Assembly (NCBI GenBank): GCA_018819175.1
Contig: JAHJQQ010000034.1
Span: 1-64,000 of the forward strand
Length of the DNA stretch: 64,000 nt
Direction: 5' to 3'
Source of the DNA: Gammaproteobacteria bacterium
GTDB taxonomy: Bacteria; Pseudomonadota; Gammaproteobacteria; Thiohalobacterales; Thiohalobacteraceae
The notes under the pieces were generated by a model, which did not search any database, was not told the DNA's origin, and worked only from the letters and a program-made list of their open reading frames with translations. Shown piece by piece: positions 8,369-17,127 of the stretch. The number at the start of each line of letters is the position of its first letter. The first letter of the stretch is position 1. The position numbers and the translations under genes were made by a program.

Positions 8369-8553
8369 GCTTACTAAGGCGATGAATATGTATTGTGTAG
8401 GTTGGGTTAGCGTAGTGTGCGTAACCCAACAGGCTTGCGAAGCAACACAAGACCTTCTTTATCATGGCACGCCTGACGGTGCGATTGTTGGATTACGGCG
8501 CACAAAACGCGCCTAACCCAACCTACACAATACATATTCATCGCCTTAGCAAG
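8369..8553. repeat. Family K long palindrome (GTAGGTTGGGTTAGCG type)
   Basis: Arms of about 44 bp at 8369-8412 and 8510-8553 are almost perfectly complementary; they include GATGAATATGTATTGTGTAG and GTTGGGTTAGCG. Inside, a second pair (GCGTAACCCAACA and TGTTGGATTACGGCGC) extends the foldback. The element lies between the autotransporter and the convergent lipoprotein gene. The GTAGGTTGGGTTAGCG core is widespread between genes of proteobacteria and cyanobacteria. Confidence 0.85.
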
Positions 8554-8567
8554 CAACATTCGGCGTA

Positions 8568-9392
8568 TCACTGCGTCTGCAACAATCCAGGCCACTGCTC
8601 GACCCAGCAACAGTGGTGATCGAAGCCGGGCATTATGCGTAGCTGTATCGGTGCGTTGGCAGGCAAGTGCGCGCGATAGGCGAGCGCGATCGACTCGGGC
8701 ATAGTCGTGTCGCTGGCGCCCACGAAATGCACTTGAGGAATGCGTTGCAATGCCGCCCAGGCATCGACGGGGTTCAGCGATCCCTGCAAGGGCGAAACCT
8801 GATGCAGTTTTGTCCAGGCCACATGATCCAGATTGCCGGCGATGGTCACCAACCGCACCACATCCTGACGCTGTGCCGCGACCAAGGCAGCCACCGCACC
8901 GCCGCCCGAATACCCGATCAGTACCAGCTGTTTTGCGCCGGCGCGTTGCTTCAGCCGATCAACCGCATGGTTGGTGGCCGCAATGATCTCTGGCGCGAAA
9001 CGTTTCCCCGTCCAGTAGGCGGACACGCAACCACCACGGGTTTCTTCCCGCACATACTGACATGGCCGCGCAAGATAGGCGGCGGACTCCGAGGCATCGC
9101 GCACGGCGAGCTGCAAGGCCAGCGGTTGCGTCGGCGTGGGATCATCCGAAGGACGATCACTCGATATCCAGGCCTGGCCATCGCCTTCGATATACAGTGT
9201 GAGTGTTTTACTCGCAGGGAATTGCGCAGGGGCGTAGGCACGCAACACAAAGAGATCGGCGTTAATGTCCAACGCCTGCCAGCCGGCCGTGGCGGCGATA
9301 CCATCGGCCTGTTGCCGACGATCCACGGTTGGGGGCGTCGCACAGGCCGCGAGCATTAACAGGCACGCCCACATTGCCGGGCGTACTGTCAT
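8568..9392 (-). CDS. Lipoprotein with alpha/beta hydrolase fold
   Basis: This 274-residue protein has a lipoprotein signal (MTVRPAMWACLLMLAACA, lipobox LAAC). The body is an alpha/beta hydrolase: YIEGDGQAW probably forms the oxyanion region, LVLIGYSGGGAVAAL carries the nucleophile serine, and GASDTTMP and PGFDHHCCW could supply the acid and histidine. The substrate is unknown. Its start is 1 bp after the stop of the upstream TPR-sulfotransferase gene on the same strand, so the two are very probably one operon. Confidence 0.75.
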   Translation of the reverse strand: MTVRPAMWACLLMLAACATPPTVDRRQQADGIAATAGWQALDINADLFVLRAYAPAQFPASKTLTLYIEGDGQAWISSDRPSDDPTPTQPLALQLAVRDASESAAYLARPCQYVREETRGGCVSAYWTGKRFAPEIIAATNHAVDRLKQRAGAKQLVLIGYSGGGAVAALVAAQRQDVVRLVTIAGNLDHVAWTKLHQVSPLQGSLNPVDAWAALQRIPQVHFVGASDTTMPESIALAYRAHLPANAPIQLRIMPGFDHHCCWVEQWPGLLQTQ

Positions 9393-9393
9393 A

Positions 9394-11559
9394 TCAGGCC
9401 GACTCGGGCACGAGATCGCCCAATTCCTTCAGCAGTGGCCCGAGGAACTGTTCGTACTTGCGCCAGCGCTCGACCGAACTGCTGTAGATCGGTTGACGCA
9501 CTTGGGTGACGCTGGCGGTGCGTACCGTACGTTCGGTCTTGTGGAAATCCAGACAGGCGGCATGCCAGTCCAGATTGCAGTATTCAAGCAATCGACGCGC
9601 CTGGCCTTCGTTGTCCGCGACCAGATCTTCGTACCGCACATCCAGAAAGGCGCCTTGTGGCAACACCGTCCGCCAGTGATCCATCAGCTGCGCATAGTTG
9701 CGGTAGTAGCGCCCGATCTCGGCAAGGTCGTAACTGTGATACTGACTCTTATTGAACAAACGTGTGAAACCGGACAGGCAGGTATCCACCGGGTTGCGAT
9801 TCACATGCACGATCCTGGCATTCGGCAACATCAGATGCATCAGGCCAACGCAGAAAAAATTGGCCGGCATCTTATCGGTGATGCGATGCGCATCCGGCGC
9901 ACGCTCCCGCAGGCCCGCAATATACTTTGCGCCCATTGACGCAAGATCGTCCGGCGTCAGACCGCGCATGGACAGCGGAAAACCCCCGGTCGGCTCCCCC
10001 TTGGGATGCCCGGCCAGATGCAGCAAGTCATGTAATTCACCGGCACCATACACATCCGGATGACTGGCCAGAATCTGTTCCGTCAGCGTGGTCCCGGAGC
10101 GCGGCATACCCAATACGAAAATCGGCACATCGGAAGACTCGCCTGCACCACGCAGATTATCAATGGTTTCCGGCGTGAAGAATTCTTTTATGTTCTCGCA
10201 GGCCTTGGTATTGTCGTCGGCATTGTATTGAATACGTTTGCGCTTGAGACGGCAGCCTTCCAGGAAATGCGGGAAGGCGCGCTGATAGTCTTTAATATCG
10301 TCGTAGGATTTACCCAGACCGAAATACAGCGACAGGGCCTTGGTCTCGGACATGTTGGCGAGATCTTGCGCCTTCTTCTCCAGGGCCTGCAGGTTGTCAT
10401 CGCCAGGTTTTGTTTTGCGCACCTGGGAAAGCGACAAGCGCGCCGCCAACCCATCCGGATCGAGCGACAGTGCATGATTGAAACTGGCCTCGGCGCCGGC
10501 CATATCGCCCTTTTCCATTAACAGATGACCTTTACCCAGATGCGCGGACAGTAATGCCGGATTGATGTCCAATGCCTGCGCGTACGCCTGCGCCGCTTTG
10601 TCGGGAAAGCCCTGCTCCGTATAAATTCCACCGAGCAGGCTATGTACCTCGGCACGCTGCGGCGTAAGCGCGAGCGCACGCTGCGCCAGACTCAACGCCT
10701 CCGGCAACTCATTCTGCTCCTGATGCAGTTTGGCCAGACCTTCGAGGGCCTGCGGATAATCCGGCTTGAGTTCGATCGCCTTTTTAAAACCGACCGCGGC
10801 GCGTTTGAAATCCTCCATCGCAAGAAACGCGCAGGCGATATTGCAATGCGCCTCGGCATAACCAGGTCGCGCCTTGATTACCTGCAGCAATACCGGTACA
10901 GCCTCTTCGGGACGCTCGCTTTCGGTTAATACCGCACCGAGGTTATTGGCGGATTCGAGATAGGTCGGGTTGTGGGCAATGGCCTTTTTGTACCACTCAA
11001 TCGCGGCCGGATAGTGTTTGCGGTCACGCTGAATACTGCCCAGGTTATTGAGCGCCTGGGGCATCGTGGGATTGATTTTCAGCGCGCGTTGCTGACACAC
11101 CTCAGCCTTTTCCAATTCACCGCGATCATAATAGGCGATACCCAGATTGCTGTGCGCCTGGGCGGAGTTCGCATCCAGTTTCACGGCGTTTTCACCGTAC
11201 TGCACTGCGTCATCGAGTCGGCCGACCTGACGGCACATTTCCGCGCAATTGGAATGGAACTGCGCGACGTTCGGCATAATCGAAATCGCCTCGCTGAGAT
11301 GTTTGATAGCCGCGTCGACCTGCCCTACCTGGTGCGCAATGACTCCCAGCAGCTGCAGTGCATAAGGATGTTTGGGCTGCACCTTCAATATCTGCCGCAA
11401 CAGCGTTTCGGCCTGCGGTAATTCACCGGCTTGCTGATGCTTTGATGCCAACTGCATGACCTGATCGAGCGTAAGCTGCTGCCCTGGAGCCCCCGGAGAA
11501 ACAGCGCCCGGCTGAACAGGCACAGCGGGATTCGAGGGGTTAGTCTCTTGCGTTGTCAT
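9394..11559 (-). CDS. TPR-repeat sulfotransferase
   Basis: About 721 residues. The N-terminal half (about 30-390) is a run of some ten tetratricopeptide repeats, for example AEAHCNIACAFLAMEDFKRA and QAHSNLGIAYYDRGELEKAE. The C-terminal part (about 470-715) is a PAPS-dependent sulfotransferase with the 5'-phosphosulfate loop FVLGMPRSGTTLTEQIL and the 3'-phosphate motif VHVNRNPVDTCLSGF. Such proteins sulfate sugars, lipids or proteins; the TPR part is likely to bind the acceptor. The start is taken at ATG 11559 (MTTQET); an earlier start adds 11 residues. It is coupled to the downstream lipoprotein hydrolase. Confidence 0.85.
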   Translation of the reverse strand: MTTQETNPSNPAVPVQPGAVSPGAPGQQLTLDQVMQLASKHQQAGELPQAETLLRQILKVQPKHPYALQLLGVIAHQVGQVDAAIKHLSEAISIMPNVAQFHSNCAEMCRQVGRLDDAVQYGENAVKLDANSAQAHSNLGIAYYDRGELEKAEVCQQRALKINPTMPQALNNLGSIQRDRKHYPAAIEWYKKAIAHNPTYLESANNLGAVLTESERPEEAVPVLLQVIKARPGYAEAHCNIACAFLAMEDFKRAAVGFKKAIELKPDYPQALEGLAKLHQEQNELPEALSLAQRALALTPQRAEVHSLLGGIYTEQGFPDKAAQAYAQALDINPALLSAHLGKGHLLMEKGDMAGAEASFNHALSLDPDGLAARLSLSQVRKTKPGDDNLQALEKKAQDLANMSETKALSLYFGLGKSYDDIKDYQRAFPHFLEGCRLKRKRIQYNADDNTKACENIKEFFTPETIDNLRGAGESSDVPIFVLGMPRSGTTLTEQILASHPDVYGAGELHDLLHLAGHPKGEPTGGFPLSMRGLTPDDLASMGAKYIAGLRERAPDAHRITDKMPANFFCVGLMHLMLPNARIVHVNRNPVDTCLSGFTRLFNKSQYHSYDLAEIGRYYRNYAQLMDHWRTVLPQGAFLDVRYEDLVADNEGQARRLLEYCNLDWHAACLDFHKTERTVRTASVTQVRQPIYSSSVERWRKYEQFLGPLLKELGDLVPESA

Positions 11560-11592
11560 CGCGTATCCAATCGGTTCTGGCACGGCCATCAC

Positions 11593-11759
11593 TGCGGTCT
11601 TTGGACTCTAATCGCTAGGGGCAGGTACATCAAGCCGTCAGCCAATAACTAGGGCCTGTTAACAAGGCAAATGCATCCAGCGACTCCCTGTCTGGGGGGC
11701 GGCCAGTGTAATAAAAGGCATTGGTGTTGATGGAGATGCATCGGTACGCGGCTTGAATT
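11593..11759. other. Gap between TPR-sulfotransferase and VOC genes
   Basis: No gene or strong hairpin is seen in these 167 bp. They should hold the promoter of the minus-strand TPR-sulfotransferase operon. Confidence 0.3.
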
Positions 11760-12107
11760 TCAAACCGATTCGCCGAATTTCATTAGATTGCCATGCGGAT
11801 CGATAACGTAGAGTTCTTTCATGCCCCACTCACGCACGACTGGCGGCTTGAGCTGCAAACCCCTGGCGGAGAACTCATCATACAACTGCTGTGTGCTATC
11901 GACTCGAACGTAGCAGGAGGTATTTTCGGCGATATATCGATCAGCGCAAGGCACGAAATGAATCTCGGCACTCTCTCGGCTGACGATGAGATAATTCTCA
12001 ACCAGCAATTGTTTCTGGAAGCCAAGGCGATCAATGTAAAACGCGGCGGATTCATCAAGATTCAGGGATGCCAGGACCGGAACCGTGCTGTGAATCTGCC
12101 GCATCAT
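11760..12107 (-). CDS. VOC (glyoxalase/bleomycin-resistance) family protein
   Basis: This single-domain protein of 115 residues has the vicinal-oxygen-chelate pattern: TVPVLASLNLDESAAFYIDRL, then LGFQKQL, EIHFVPC and the C-terminal ELYVIDPHGNLMKFGE. Many relatives bind drugs such as bleomycin, others are lyases or dioxygenases; the ligand cannot be told. Met1 or Met2 may be the start, both preceded by GGAGTC. The next gene lies close downstream of its start on the same strand. Confidence 0.8.
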   Translation of the reverse strand: MMRQIHSTVPVLASLNLDESAAFYIDRLGFQKQLLVENYLIVSRESAEIHFVPCADRYIAENTSCYVRVDSTQQLYDEFSARGLQLKPPVVREWGMKELYVIDPHGNLMKFGESV

Positions 12108-12132
12108 TCAGACTCCGCAATGAGAGTCTCGA

Positions 12133-12402
12133 TTACGCACCTGACCAGCCGTCATTCGCATCTGCCCAGCGTAGCGACAGCCAGTACCACAGCGTGATGG
12201 GCAGCATCATCAATACCCAACTCCAGTCATCAATCAAAAATACGTTGGCCAGCCAGGCCTGTCCCGGAATTAACATAGCCCAGGGAATGCAATAGACCGT
12301 GAACAGCACACAGGCCCAAATCAATATCAGCGCCTCTTTGCGGCGGGCAATGGCTGAAAAAGCAAGAAAAACCCACAACGGCGTCTTGTCAGTTTTCTGC
12401 AT
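12133..12402 (-). CDS. Small inner-membrane protein, unknown function
   Basis: This 89-residue protein has two likely transmembrane helices (EALILIWACVLFTVYC with IPWAML, and VLMMLPITLWYWLSL). The N-terminus is basic (MQKTDKTPLW, AIARRKE), so both ends are expected in the cytoplasm. The start at 12402 follows AGAGAAA; a longer form from 12438 lacks a good ribosome-binding site. I do not recognise the family. It could share a transcript with the VOC gene 25 bp downstream. Confidence 0.55.
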   Translation of the reverse strand: MQKTDKTPLWVFLAFSAIARRKEALILIWACVLFTVYCIPWAMLIPGQAWLANVFLIDDWSWVLMMLPITLWYWLSLRWADANDGWSGA

Positions 12403-12538
12403 ACATATTTCTCTTGGAAATGGACAGGAAGACGCCAATCAGGTTACCAGCGTGCGGGGGTTCTGTCCAAATTCATGACCTGAGTAAACCGCAATCGATT
12501 AACTACCTTCATCTGCGCGCTTGCGCGCGACATGCGAC

Positions 12539-12724
12539 TTACAATCGCGTCAATGTCGCCATCCATTTAGGGTTTGGTACGTCCTTATCCAGGCGCTGGA
12601 TGCGTCCGACTTCATTCTCATACCAGCCGCACTCTTGCTGATTGGGCTCGACTTCATAGGCCCACCAGGTACCGTCGGCATCTTGCGCGAGCCATGCGGC
12701 CCAATCGGGGATCTTTTTTTTCAT
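12539..12724 (-). CDS. Small conserved hypothetical protein, 61 aa
   Basis: The sequence is Trp-rich and acidic (PDWAAWLAQDADGTWWAYEV, then EPNQQECGWYENE), a pattern I have seen in small unnamed proteobacterial proteins. The middle looks like a small beta-sheet with GTWWAYEVEPN. No signal or membrane segment is present. The 136 bp between it and the membrane protein gene are featureless. The function is unknown. Confidence 0.55.
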   Translation of the reverse strand: MKKKIPDWAAWLAQDADGTWWAYEVEPNQQECGWYENEVGRIQRLDKDVPNPKWMATLTRL

Positions 12725-12748
12725 CGTCTGTAAATCATAATGATTTTT

Positions 12749-12964
12749 ACCGCAAAGGCGCGAAGGCGCAAAGAAAACCTTTCAATATAATAAACCTAAG
12801 GAAACTCTGAATAATTCGTCATTCCGGCCTGCGCTGGAATGACGGTTTAGTAATAAATCAGAGATTCCCTAATGCTGTCTCAGGGATCACCCTTCGTAGC
12901 ACAGAACAAGTTCTAGCTCTTTCATTTTATGAATACTTTCTTTGCGCCTTCGCGCCTTTGCGGT
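12749..12964. repeat. Family C palindrome (CGCAAAGGCG type), copy C1, with a nested element
   Basis: Perfect 28-bp arms at 12749-12776 and 12937-12964 are made of repeating 8-mers (CGCAAAGG, CGCGAAGG, CGCAAAG). The 160-bp loop contains a whole family D element at 12799-12870, which appears to have inserted into it. The right arm ends about 75 bp past the fba stop. Confidence 0.9.
12799..12870. repeat. Family D element nested inside palindrome C1
   Basis: The ends are AGGAAACTCTGAATAAT and TAATAAATCAGAGATTCCCT, an imperfect inverted pair like that of family M. Between them is a hairpin CGTCATTCC ... GGAATGACG. A related element lies at 3869-3998. Confidence 0.75.
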
Positions 12965-12986
12965 TAATCATCCTTACCTCCACCAT

Positions 12987-13016
12987 AAAAAAGGGCGGCA
13001 CATGGCCGCCCTTCTT
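12987..13016 (-). terminator. Terminator of the tkt-to-fba operon
   Basis: Read on the minus strand, the stem AAGGGCGGC / GCCGCCCTT with loop CATGT is followed by TTTTT. It lies 22 bp past the fba stop. Confidence 0.85.
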
Positions 13017-13037
13017 ATTCAATCTGAACTCTCAAGA

Positions 13038-14105
13038 TCAATTGACCTTCGGGTTCAGCTCGCCTTTGGCGTAACGCTGATGCATTTCATCCAGGTTGTA
13101 GACCTTGGTGATCTTGCTGGCCATGCCGGCGGAACCAAAGGACTCATAGCGGTTCTTGCAGATCTCGGTCATGCCCTTGGTCGCTTCCTTGAGGAATTTG
13201 CGCGGATCGAAGTTGGACTTGTTCTCGGCCAGGTGCTTGCGGATCGCGCCGGTGGAAGCCATGCGCAGATCGGTGTCGATATTGACCTTACGCACGCCGT
13301 GCTTGATGCCCTCAACGATTTCGGACACCGGCACGCCATAGGTCTCGCCCATGTCGCCGCCATAGCTGTTGATGATCTTCAACCAATCCTGCGGCACGGA
13401 AGACGAGCCGTGCATCACCAGATGGGTGTTCGGGATACGCGCATGAATCGCTTTCACGCGATCGATGGCCAGAATGTCACCGGTGGGCGGACGGGTGAAT
13501 TTGTACGCACCGTGCGAGGTACCGATGGCAATCGCCAGTGCATCCACAGCGGTCTTCTTGACGAAGTCAGCGGCTTCGTCCGGATCGGTCAGCAACTGGC
13601 TGTGATCCAGTGCGCCTTCGGCACCGTGACCGTCTTCTTCGCCGGCCATGCCGGTTTCCAGGGAACCCAGGCAGCCCAGCTCGCCTTCCACGGACACGCC
13701 GACCGCATGCGCCATTTCGGCAACCTTGGCGGTGGTCGCGACGTTGTATTCATAGGAGGCCGGGGTTTTGCCGTCGGCCTTGAGTGAACCGTCCATCATC
13801 ACCGAGCTGAAACCGGACTGGATGGAACGGAAGCAGATGTCCGGGGTAGCACCGTGATCCTGATGCATGCAGATCGGAATGTGCGGATACATTTCGACCG
13901 CAGCCAGGATCAGATGACGCAGGAAAGGTTCGCCCGCGTAGGAACGCGCACCGGCGGAGCCTTGCAGAATCACCGGGGAATTCACGGCGTCGGCGGCTTC
14001 CATAATCGCCTTCACTTGTTCCATGTTGTTGACGTTGAACGCCGGCAGGCCGTAGCCATTTTCAGCGGCGTGATCCAATAGTTGACGCAGGGATATCAGG
14101 GCCAT
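13038..14105 (-). CDS. fba: Fructose-bisphosphate aldolase, class II, Calvin-cycle subtype
   Basis: This 355-residue cytosolic metal-dependent aldolase interconverts fructose 1,6-bisphosphate with glyceraldehyde 3-phosphate and dihydroxyacetone phosphate, and it can also make sedoheptulose bisphosphate in the Calvin cycle. Motifs are PAFNVNNMEQ, the zinc site PICMHQDHGATPDIC, GELGCLGSLETG, the HGA(Y)KF region and NIDTDLRMA. The length and GCLGSLETG insertion fit the CbbA-like subtype of autotrophs. It is the last gene of the minus-strand tkt-gapA-pgk-pyk-fba cluster. A GAGGAGAG ribosome-binding site precedes the start. Confidence 0.93.
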   Translation of the reverse strand: MALISLRQLLDHAAENGYGLPAFNVNNMEQVKAIMEAADAVNSPVILQGSAGARSYAGEPFLRHLILAAVEMYPHIPICMHQDHGATPDICFRSIQSGFSSVMMDGSLKADGKTPASYEYNVATTAKVAEMAHAVGVSVEGELGCLGSLETGMAGEEDGHGAEGALDHSQLLTDPDEAADFVKKTAVDALAIAIGTSHGAYKFTRPPTGDILAIDRVKAIHARIPNTHLVMHGSSSVPQDWLKIINSYGGDMGETYGVPVSEIVEGIKHGVRKVNIDTDLRMASTGAIRKHLAENKSNFDPRKFLKEATKGMTEICKNRYESFGSAGMASKITKVYNLDEMHQRYAKGELNPKVN

Positions 14106-14234
14106 GATTCTCTCCTCGGAGATAGTATTTTAGAGTCGCATTAATTCATCACCGGACTCGGAGTGGGCCTATTGTAGGACCGCATCTACCCCGAATTCAG
14201 CTGTACATATTATCTGGATATTTATCTGTACTAC

Positions 14235-15683
14235 TTAACCTTGACTGGCGCGATCATGCTCGCCCACCCGTATGATTTTCATAGCGTTAGTGCCACCCAA
14301 TACGCCGGCAAGGTCGCCCTTGGTGATAATGACCAGATCACCATCGCGTACGGCGCCGCGGCGCATGAGTTCATCGATAGCTTCGCGATTCACTTCGGCA
14401 TGATCCGTGGTGGTCACATCGAAACTGACAGGATAGACACCCCGGTAGATCGTCACCTTTCTACGCGTCTCAACATGACGCGTCAAGGCGTAGATCGGTA
14501 TGCCGGAGCTGATGCGTGACATCCACAAAGGCGTTGCGCCGGACTCGGTGAGCGCGGCAATTGCCTTCACACCCAAATGGTTGGCGGTATAGATCGCGGC
14601 CTTGGCAATAGCCTCATCGGCGCGACTGAAACGCATCAGCGCACGTCGCTCCGGCGCAGTGGTGCTGCGTTGCCGCTCGGCACCCTTACAGATGCGATCC
14701 ATCGCCGCGACCGCTTTGGCTGGATATTTACCCGTCGCCGTTTCCGCTGACAACATCACGGCATCGGTGCCGTCGATCACGGCATTGGCGACATCGAAAA
14801 CTTCGGCGCGAGTGGGGATCGGGCTTTCGACCATCGACTGCATCATCTGGGTCGCGGTAATAACGACGCGATCCATGGTGCGCGCGACTTGAATAATACG
14901 TTTCTGCACGGCCGGCAATTCGGCATCACCGATCTCCACACCCAGATCGCCGCGCGCGATCATCACCACATCGGAGGCCTGGACAATTTCTTCGAGATTG
15001 GTGATCGCTTCGGCGCGTTCGATTTTGGCAACCACACCGCCATGCCCGCCCGCGGCACGCAGCAGATCACGCGCCTCCTGAACATCCGCAGCGCTGCGCG
15101 GGAATGACACCGCGATGTAATCGGCGCGCATTTCAGCGGCGACTTTGATATCCGCGCGATCCTTATCGGTCAGCGCCTTGGCCGACAGACCGCCGCCCTG
15201 GCGATTGATACCCTTGTTGTTGGACAGCTCGCCGCCCACCACAACCCGGCATTCGATCTCCGTGCCATTGACGTCTTCGACCCATAACACAACGGCGCCA
15301 TCATCCAGCAGCAGTGTGTCACCGCGGTTCACATCTTCCGGCAACTGCTTATAAGCGATGCCGACCCGCTCATTGGTTCCATCTTCCTTGGACAGTGCGG
15401 CATCCAATACGAAGCGCGCGCCATCTTCCAGAATGACCTTACCGCTTTTGAAGCGGTCGATGCGGATCTTCGGGCCCTGCAGATCGACCAGCACACCGAC
15501 CTGACGGCCGTGGGCACGGGCGCGATTACGCACGGTTTGTGCGCGCTCGATATGCTCCTGATGACTGCCATGCGAGAAATTCAGACGCACAACATCAACG
15601 CCGGCCTGAATCAATTCGTCGAGCGCCTTGGGATCGTCCGTCGCCGGGCCGAGAGTTGCGATGATCTTGGTTCTACGCATCAT
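14235..15683 (-). CDS. pyk: Pyruvate kinase
   Basis: This 482-residue enzyme makes pyruvate and ATP from phosphoenolpyruvate. Motifs include MRRTKIIATLGPATD at the N-terminus, VVRLNFSHGSHQEH, VAKIERAEAITNLEEI with the catalytic Lys, MIARGDLGVEIGDAELPAVQ, and GTDAVMLSAETATGKYP. The C-terminal allosteric domain is present. It lies 129 bp upstream of fba and 117 bp downstream of pgk; the latter gap is filled by a palindrome. Met1 or Met2 may be the start, with only a weak ribosome-binding site, so coupling from pgk is possible. Confidence 0.95.
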   Translation of the reverse strand: MMRRTKIIATLGPATDDPKALDELIQAGVDVVRLNFSHGSHQEHIERAQTVRNRARAHGRQVGVLVDLQGPKIRIDRFKSGKVILEDGARFVLDAALSKEDGTNERVGIAYKQLPEDVNRGDTLLLDDGAVVLWVEDVNGTEIECRVVVGGELSNNKGINRQGGGLSAKALTDKDRADIKVAAEMRADYIAVSFPRSAADVQEARDLLRAAGGHGGVVAKIERAEAITNLEEIVQASDVVMIARGDLGVEIGDAELPAVQKRIIQVARTMDRVVITATQMMQSMVESPIPTRAEVFDVANAVIDGTDAVMLSAETATGKYPAKAVAAMDRICKGAERQRSTTAPERRALMRFSRADEAIAKAAIYTANHLGVKAIAALTESGATPLWMSRISSGIPIYALTRHVETRRKVTIYRGVYPVSFDVTTTDHAEVNREAIDELMRRGAVRDGDLVIITKGDLAGVLGGTNAMKIIRVGEHDRASQG

Positions 15684-15713
15684 GGATGCTGGGTATCCTA
15701 ATTTAGATTGTAT

Positions 15714-15784
15714 TCACACCAGAGCCCGCAGAGAGCACTGAGAATAATTCTTTCACTCTGTGCCCTCTGCGTTCTCTGGTGTGA
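15714..15784. repeat. Family F palindrome between pgk and pyk
   Basis: The left arm TCACACCAGAGCCCGCAGAG (continuing AGCACTGAG) pairs with a right arm CTCTGTGCCCTCTGCG (continuing TTCTCTGGTGTGA). The loop is about 11 nt. The arms contain degenerate repeats of GCAGAG/CCAGAG type. It lies inside the operon, with its ends about 17 bp from the pgk stop and 30 bp from the pyk start. Confidence 0.85.
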
Positions 15785-15800
15785 CAAGGTCTTTCCATTT

Positions 15801-16982
15801 TCAACCCTTGGCGCGTTGTTCCAGGATCTCAACGGCCGGCAATTTTTTGCCTTCGAGGAATTCCAGGAACGCACCGCCGGCCGTCGAGATATACGACACC
15901 TGATCATAGATATCGTATTTCTGAATCGCGGCAATGGTGTCGCCGCCACCCGCCAGGGTGAACGCCTTGGTCTTGGCAATGGCTTCGGCAATCGCCTTGG
16001 TGCCGGCGCCGAACTGATCGAACTCGAACACGCCGACCGGGCCGTTCCACACCACGGTACCGGCCTTCATGATGATGTCTACCAGTTCCTGGGCGCTCTT
16101 CGGACCGATGTCGAAAATCATTTCATCGTCGGTCACGGCATTGGCCGCTTTCAATACCGCCGGTTCAGCGGCATCGAACTTGGTGCCAGTCACGACATCC
16201 ACGGCGATCGGGATATTCGCGCCGCGTTTTTTCATTTTCTCGATCAGCATCTGCGCGGTCGGTACCAGATCATCTTCGCAGAGTGATTTGCCGACGTTGT
16301 TGCCAACGGCCTTCAGGAAGGTATTGGCGATACCGCCACCAACCACCAGCTGATCGACCTTCTCGGACAGTGCTTCCAGCACAGTCAGTTTGGTGGAGAC
16401 CTTCGAACCGCCGACGATGGCGACCATCGGGCGCTTGGGACTCAGCAGCGCCTTGGTCAGTGCGTCAAGTTCGGCGGTCAACAGCAGACCGGCCGCGGCG
16501 GTCGGTGCGAATTGTGCGACACCGTAAGTGGAAGCCTGGGCGCGATGCGCGGTACCGAAGGCGTCCATCACAAAAATATCGCACAGTGCAGCGTACTGCT
16601 TTGCCGTCGCCTCGACGTTTTTCTTTTCGCCCTTGTTGAAACGGACGTTCTCGAGGATGACCAGTTCGCCGTCCTTCAACTCCGGCGCTTTACTCATATA
16701 ATCTTTGTCCAGACGCACGGTCTTACCCAGCAGGCCGGACATGTATTCAGCCACCGGCTTCAACGAAGCGATCTCGTCATACACGCCTTCCTCGGGACGA
16801 CCCAAGTGCGACATCACCATCACCTTGGCGCCGGCCTTCAGGCAATGTTCGTAAGTCGCCATACTGGCTTTGATACGCGCATCAGAGGTGACCTTGCCGT
16901 CTTTCACCGGCACGTTGAGGTCGGAACGGATAAGAACACGTTTACCCTTGAGATCGAGATCGGTCAGTTTGATGACGGACAT
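15801..16982 (-). CDS. pgk: Phosphoglycerate kinase
   Basis: A 393-residue cytosolic enzyme that transfers phosphate between 1,3-bisphosphoglycerate and ADP; it serves both glycolysis and the Calvin cycle. It shows the N-terminal signature KRVLIRSDLNVPVKDG, MSHLGRPEEG, the hinge and VAIVGGSKVSTKL, and the nucleotide site VWNGPVGVFEF with AGGGDTIAAI near the end. The start follows a GGAG site. gapA is 144 bp upstream, and both intergenic gaps around pgk hold palindromes of different sequence. Confidence 0.96.
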   Translation of the reverse strand: MSVIKLTDLDLKGKRVLIRSDLNVPVKDGKVTSDARIKASMATYEHCLKAGAKVMVMSHLGRPEEGVYDEIASLKPVAEYMSGLLGKTVRLDKDYMSKAPELKDGELVILENVRFNKGEKKNVEATAKQYAALCDIFVMDAFGTAHRAQASTYGVAQFAPTAAAGLLLTAELDALTKALLSPKRPMVAIVGGSKVSTKLTVLEALSEKVDQLVVGGGIANTFLKAVGNNVGKSLCEDDLVPTAQMLIEKMKKRGANIPIAVDVVTGTKFDAAEPAVLKAANAVTDDEMIFDIGPKSAQELVDIIMKAGTVVWNGPVGVFEFDQFGAGTKAIAEAIAKTKAFTLAGGGDTIAAIQKYDIYDQVSYISTAGGAFLEFLEGKKLPAVEILEQRAKG

Positions 16983-17061
16983 GATTGGCGGACTCCGGAA
17001 AGTTCTATGGAAATGGATTTGGCAAAAGCGGTTTTGCCGAATACATCTCGCTATTCAGATA

Positions 17062-17127
17062 CAAGTTGCAAGAGACAAGAGACAAGTAAAAAAACCACTT
17101 GCCTCTTGCCTCTTGGCTCTTGTCACT
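17062..17127. repeat. Family G palindrome between gapA and pgk
   Basis: The left arm CAAGTTGCAAGAGACAAGAG (then ACAAGT) pairs imperfectly with the right arm ACTTGCCTCTTGCCTCTTGG (then CTCTTGTCACT). The arms are made of repeated AAGAGAC-like 7-mers. The right arm touches the gapA stop codon. Confidence 0.85.

Noticed and set aside
12749..12964. CRISPR-like array from the repeated CGCAAAGG units
   Set aside because: The units are 8 bp, adjacent and arranged as two facing arms, with no spacers of even length.
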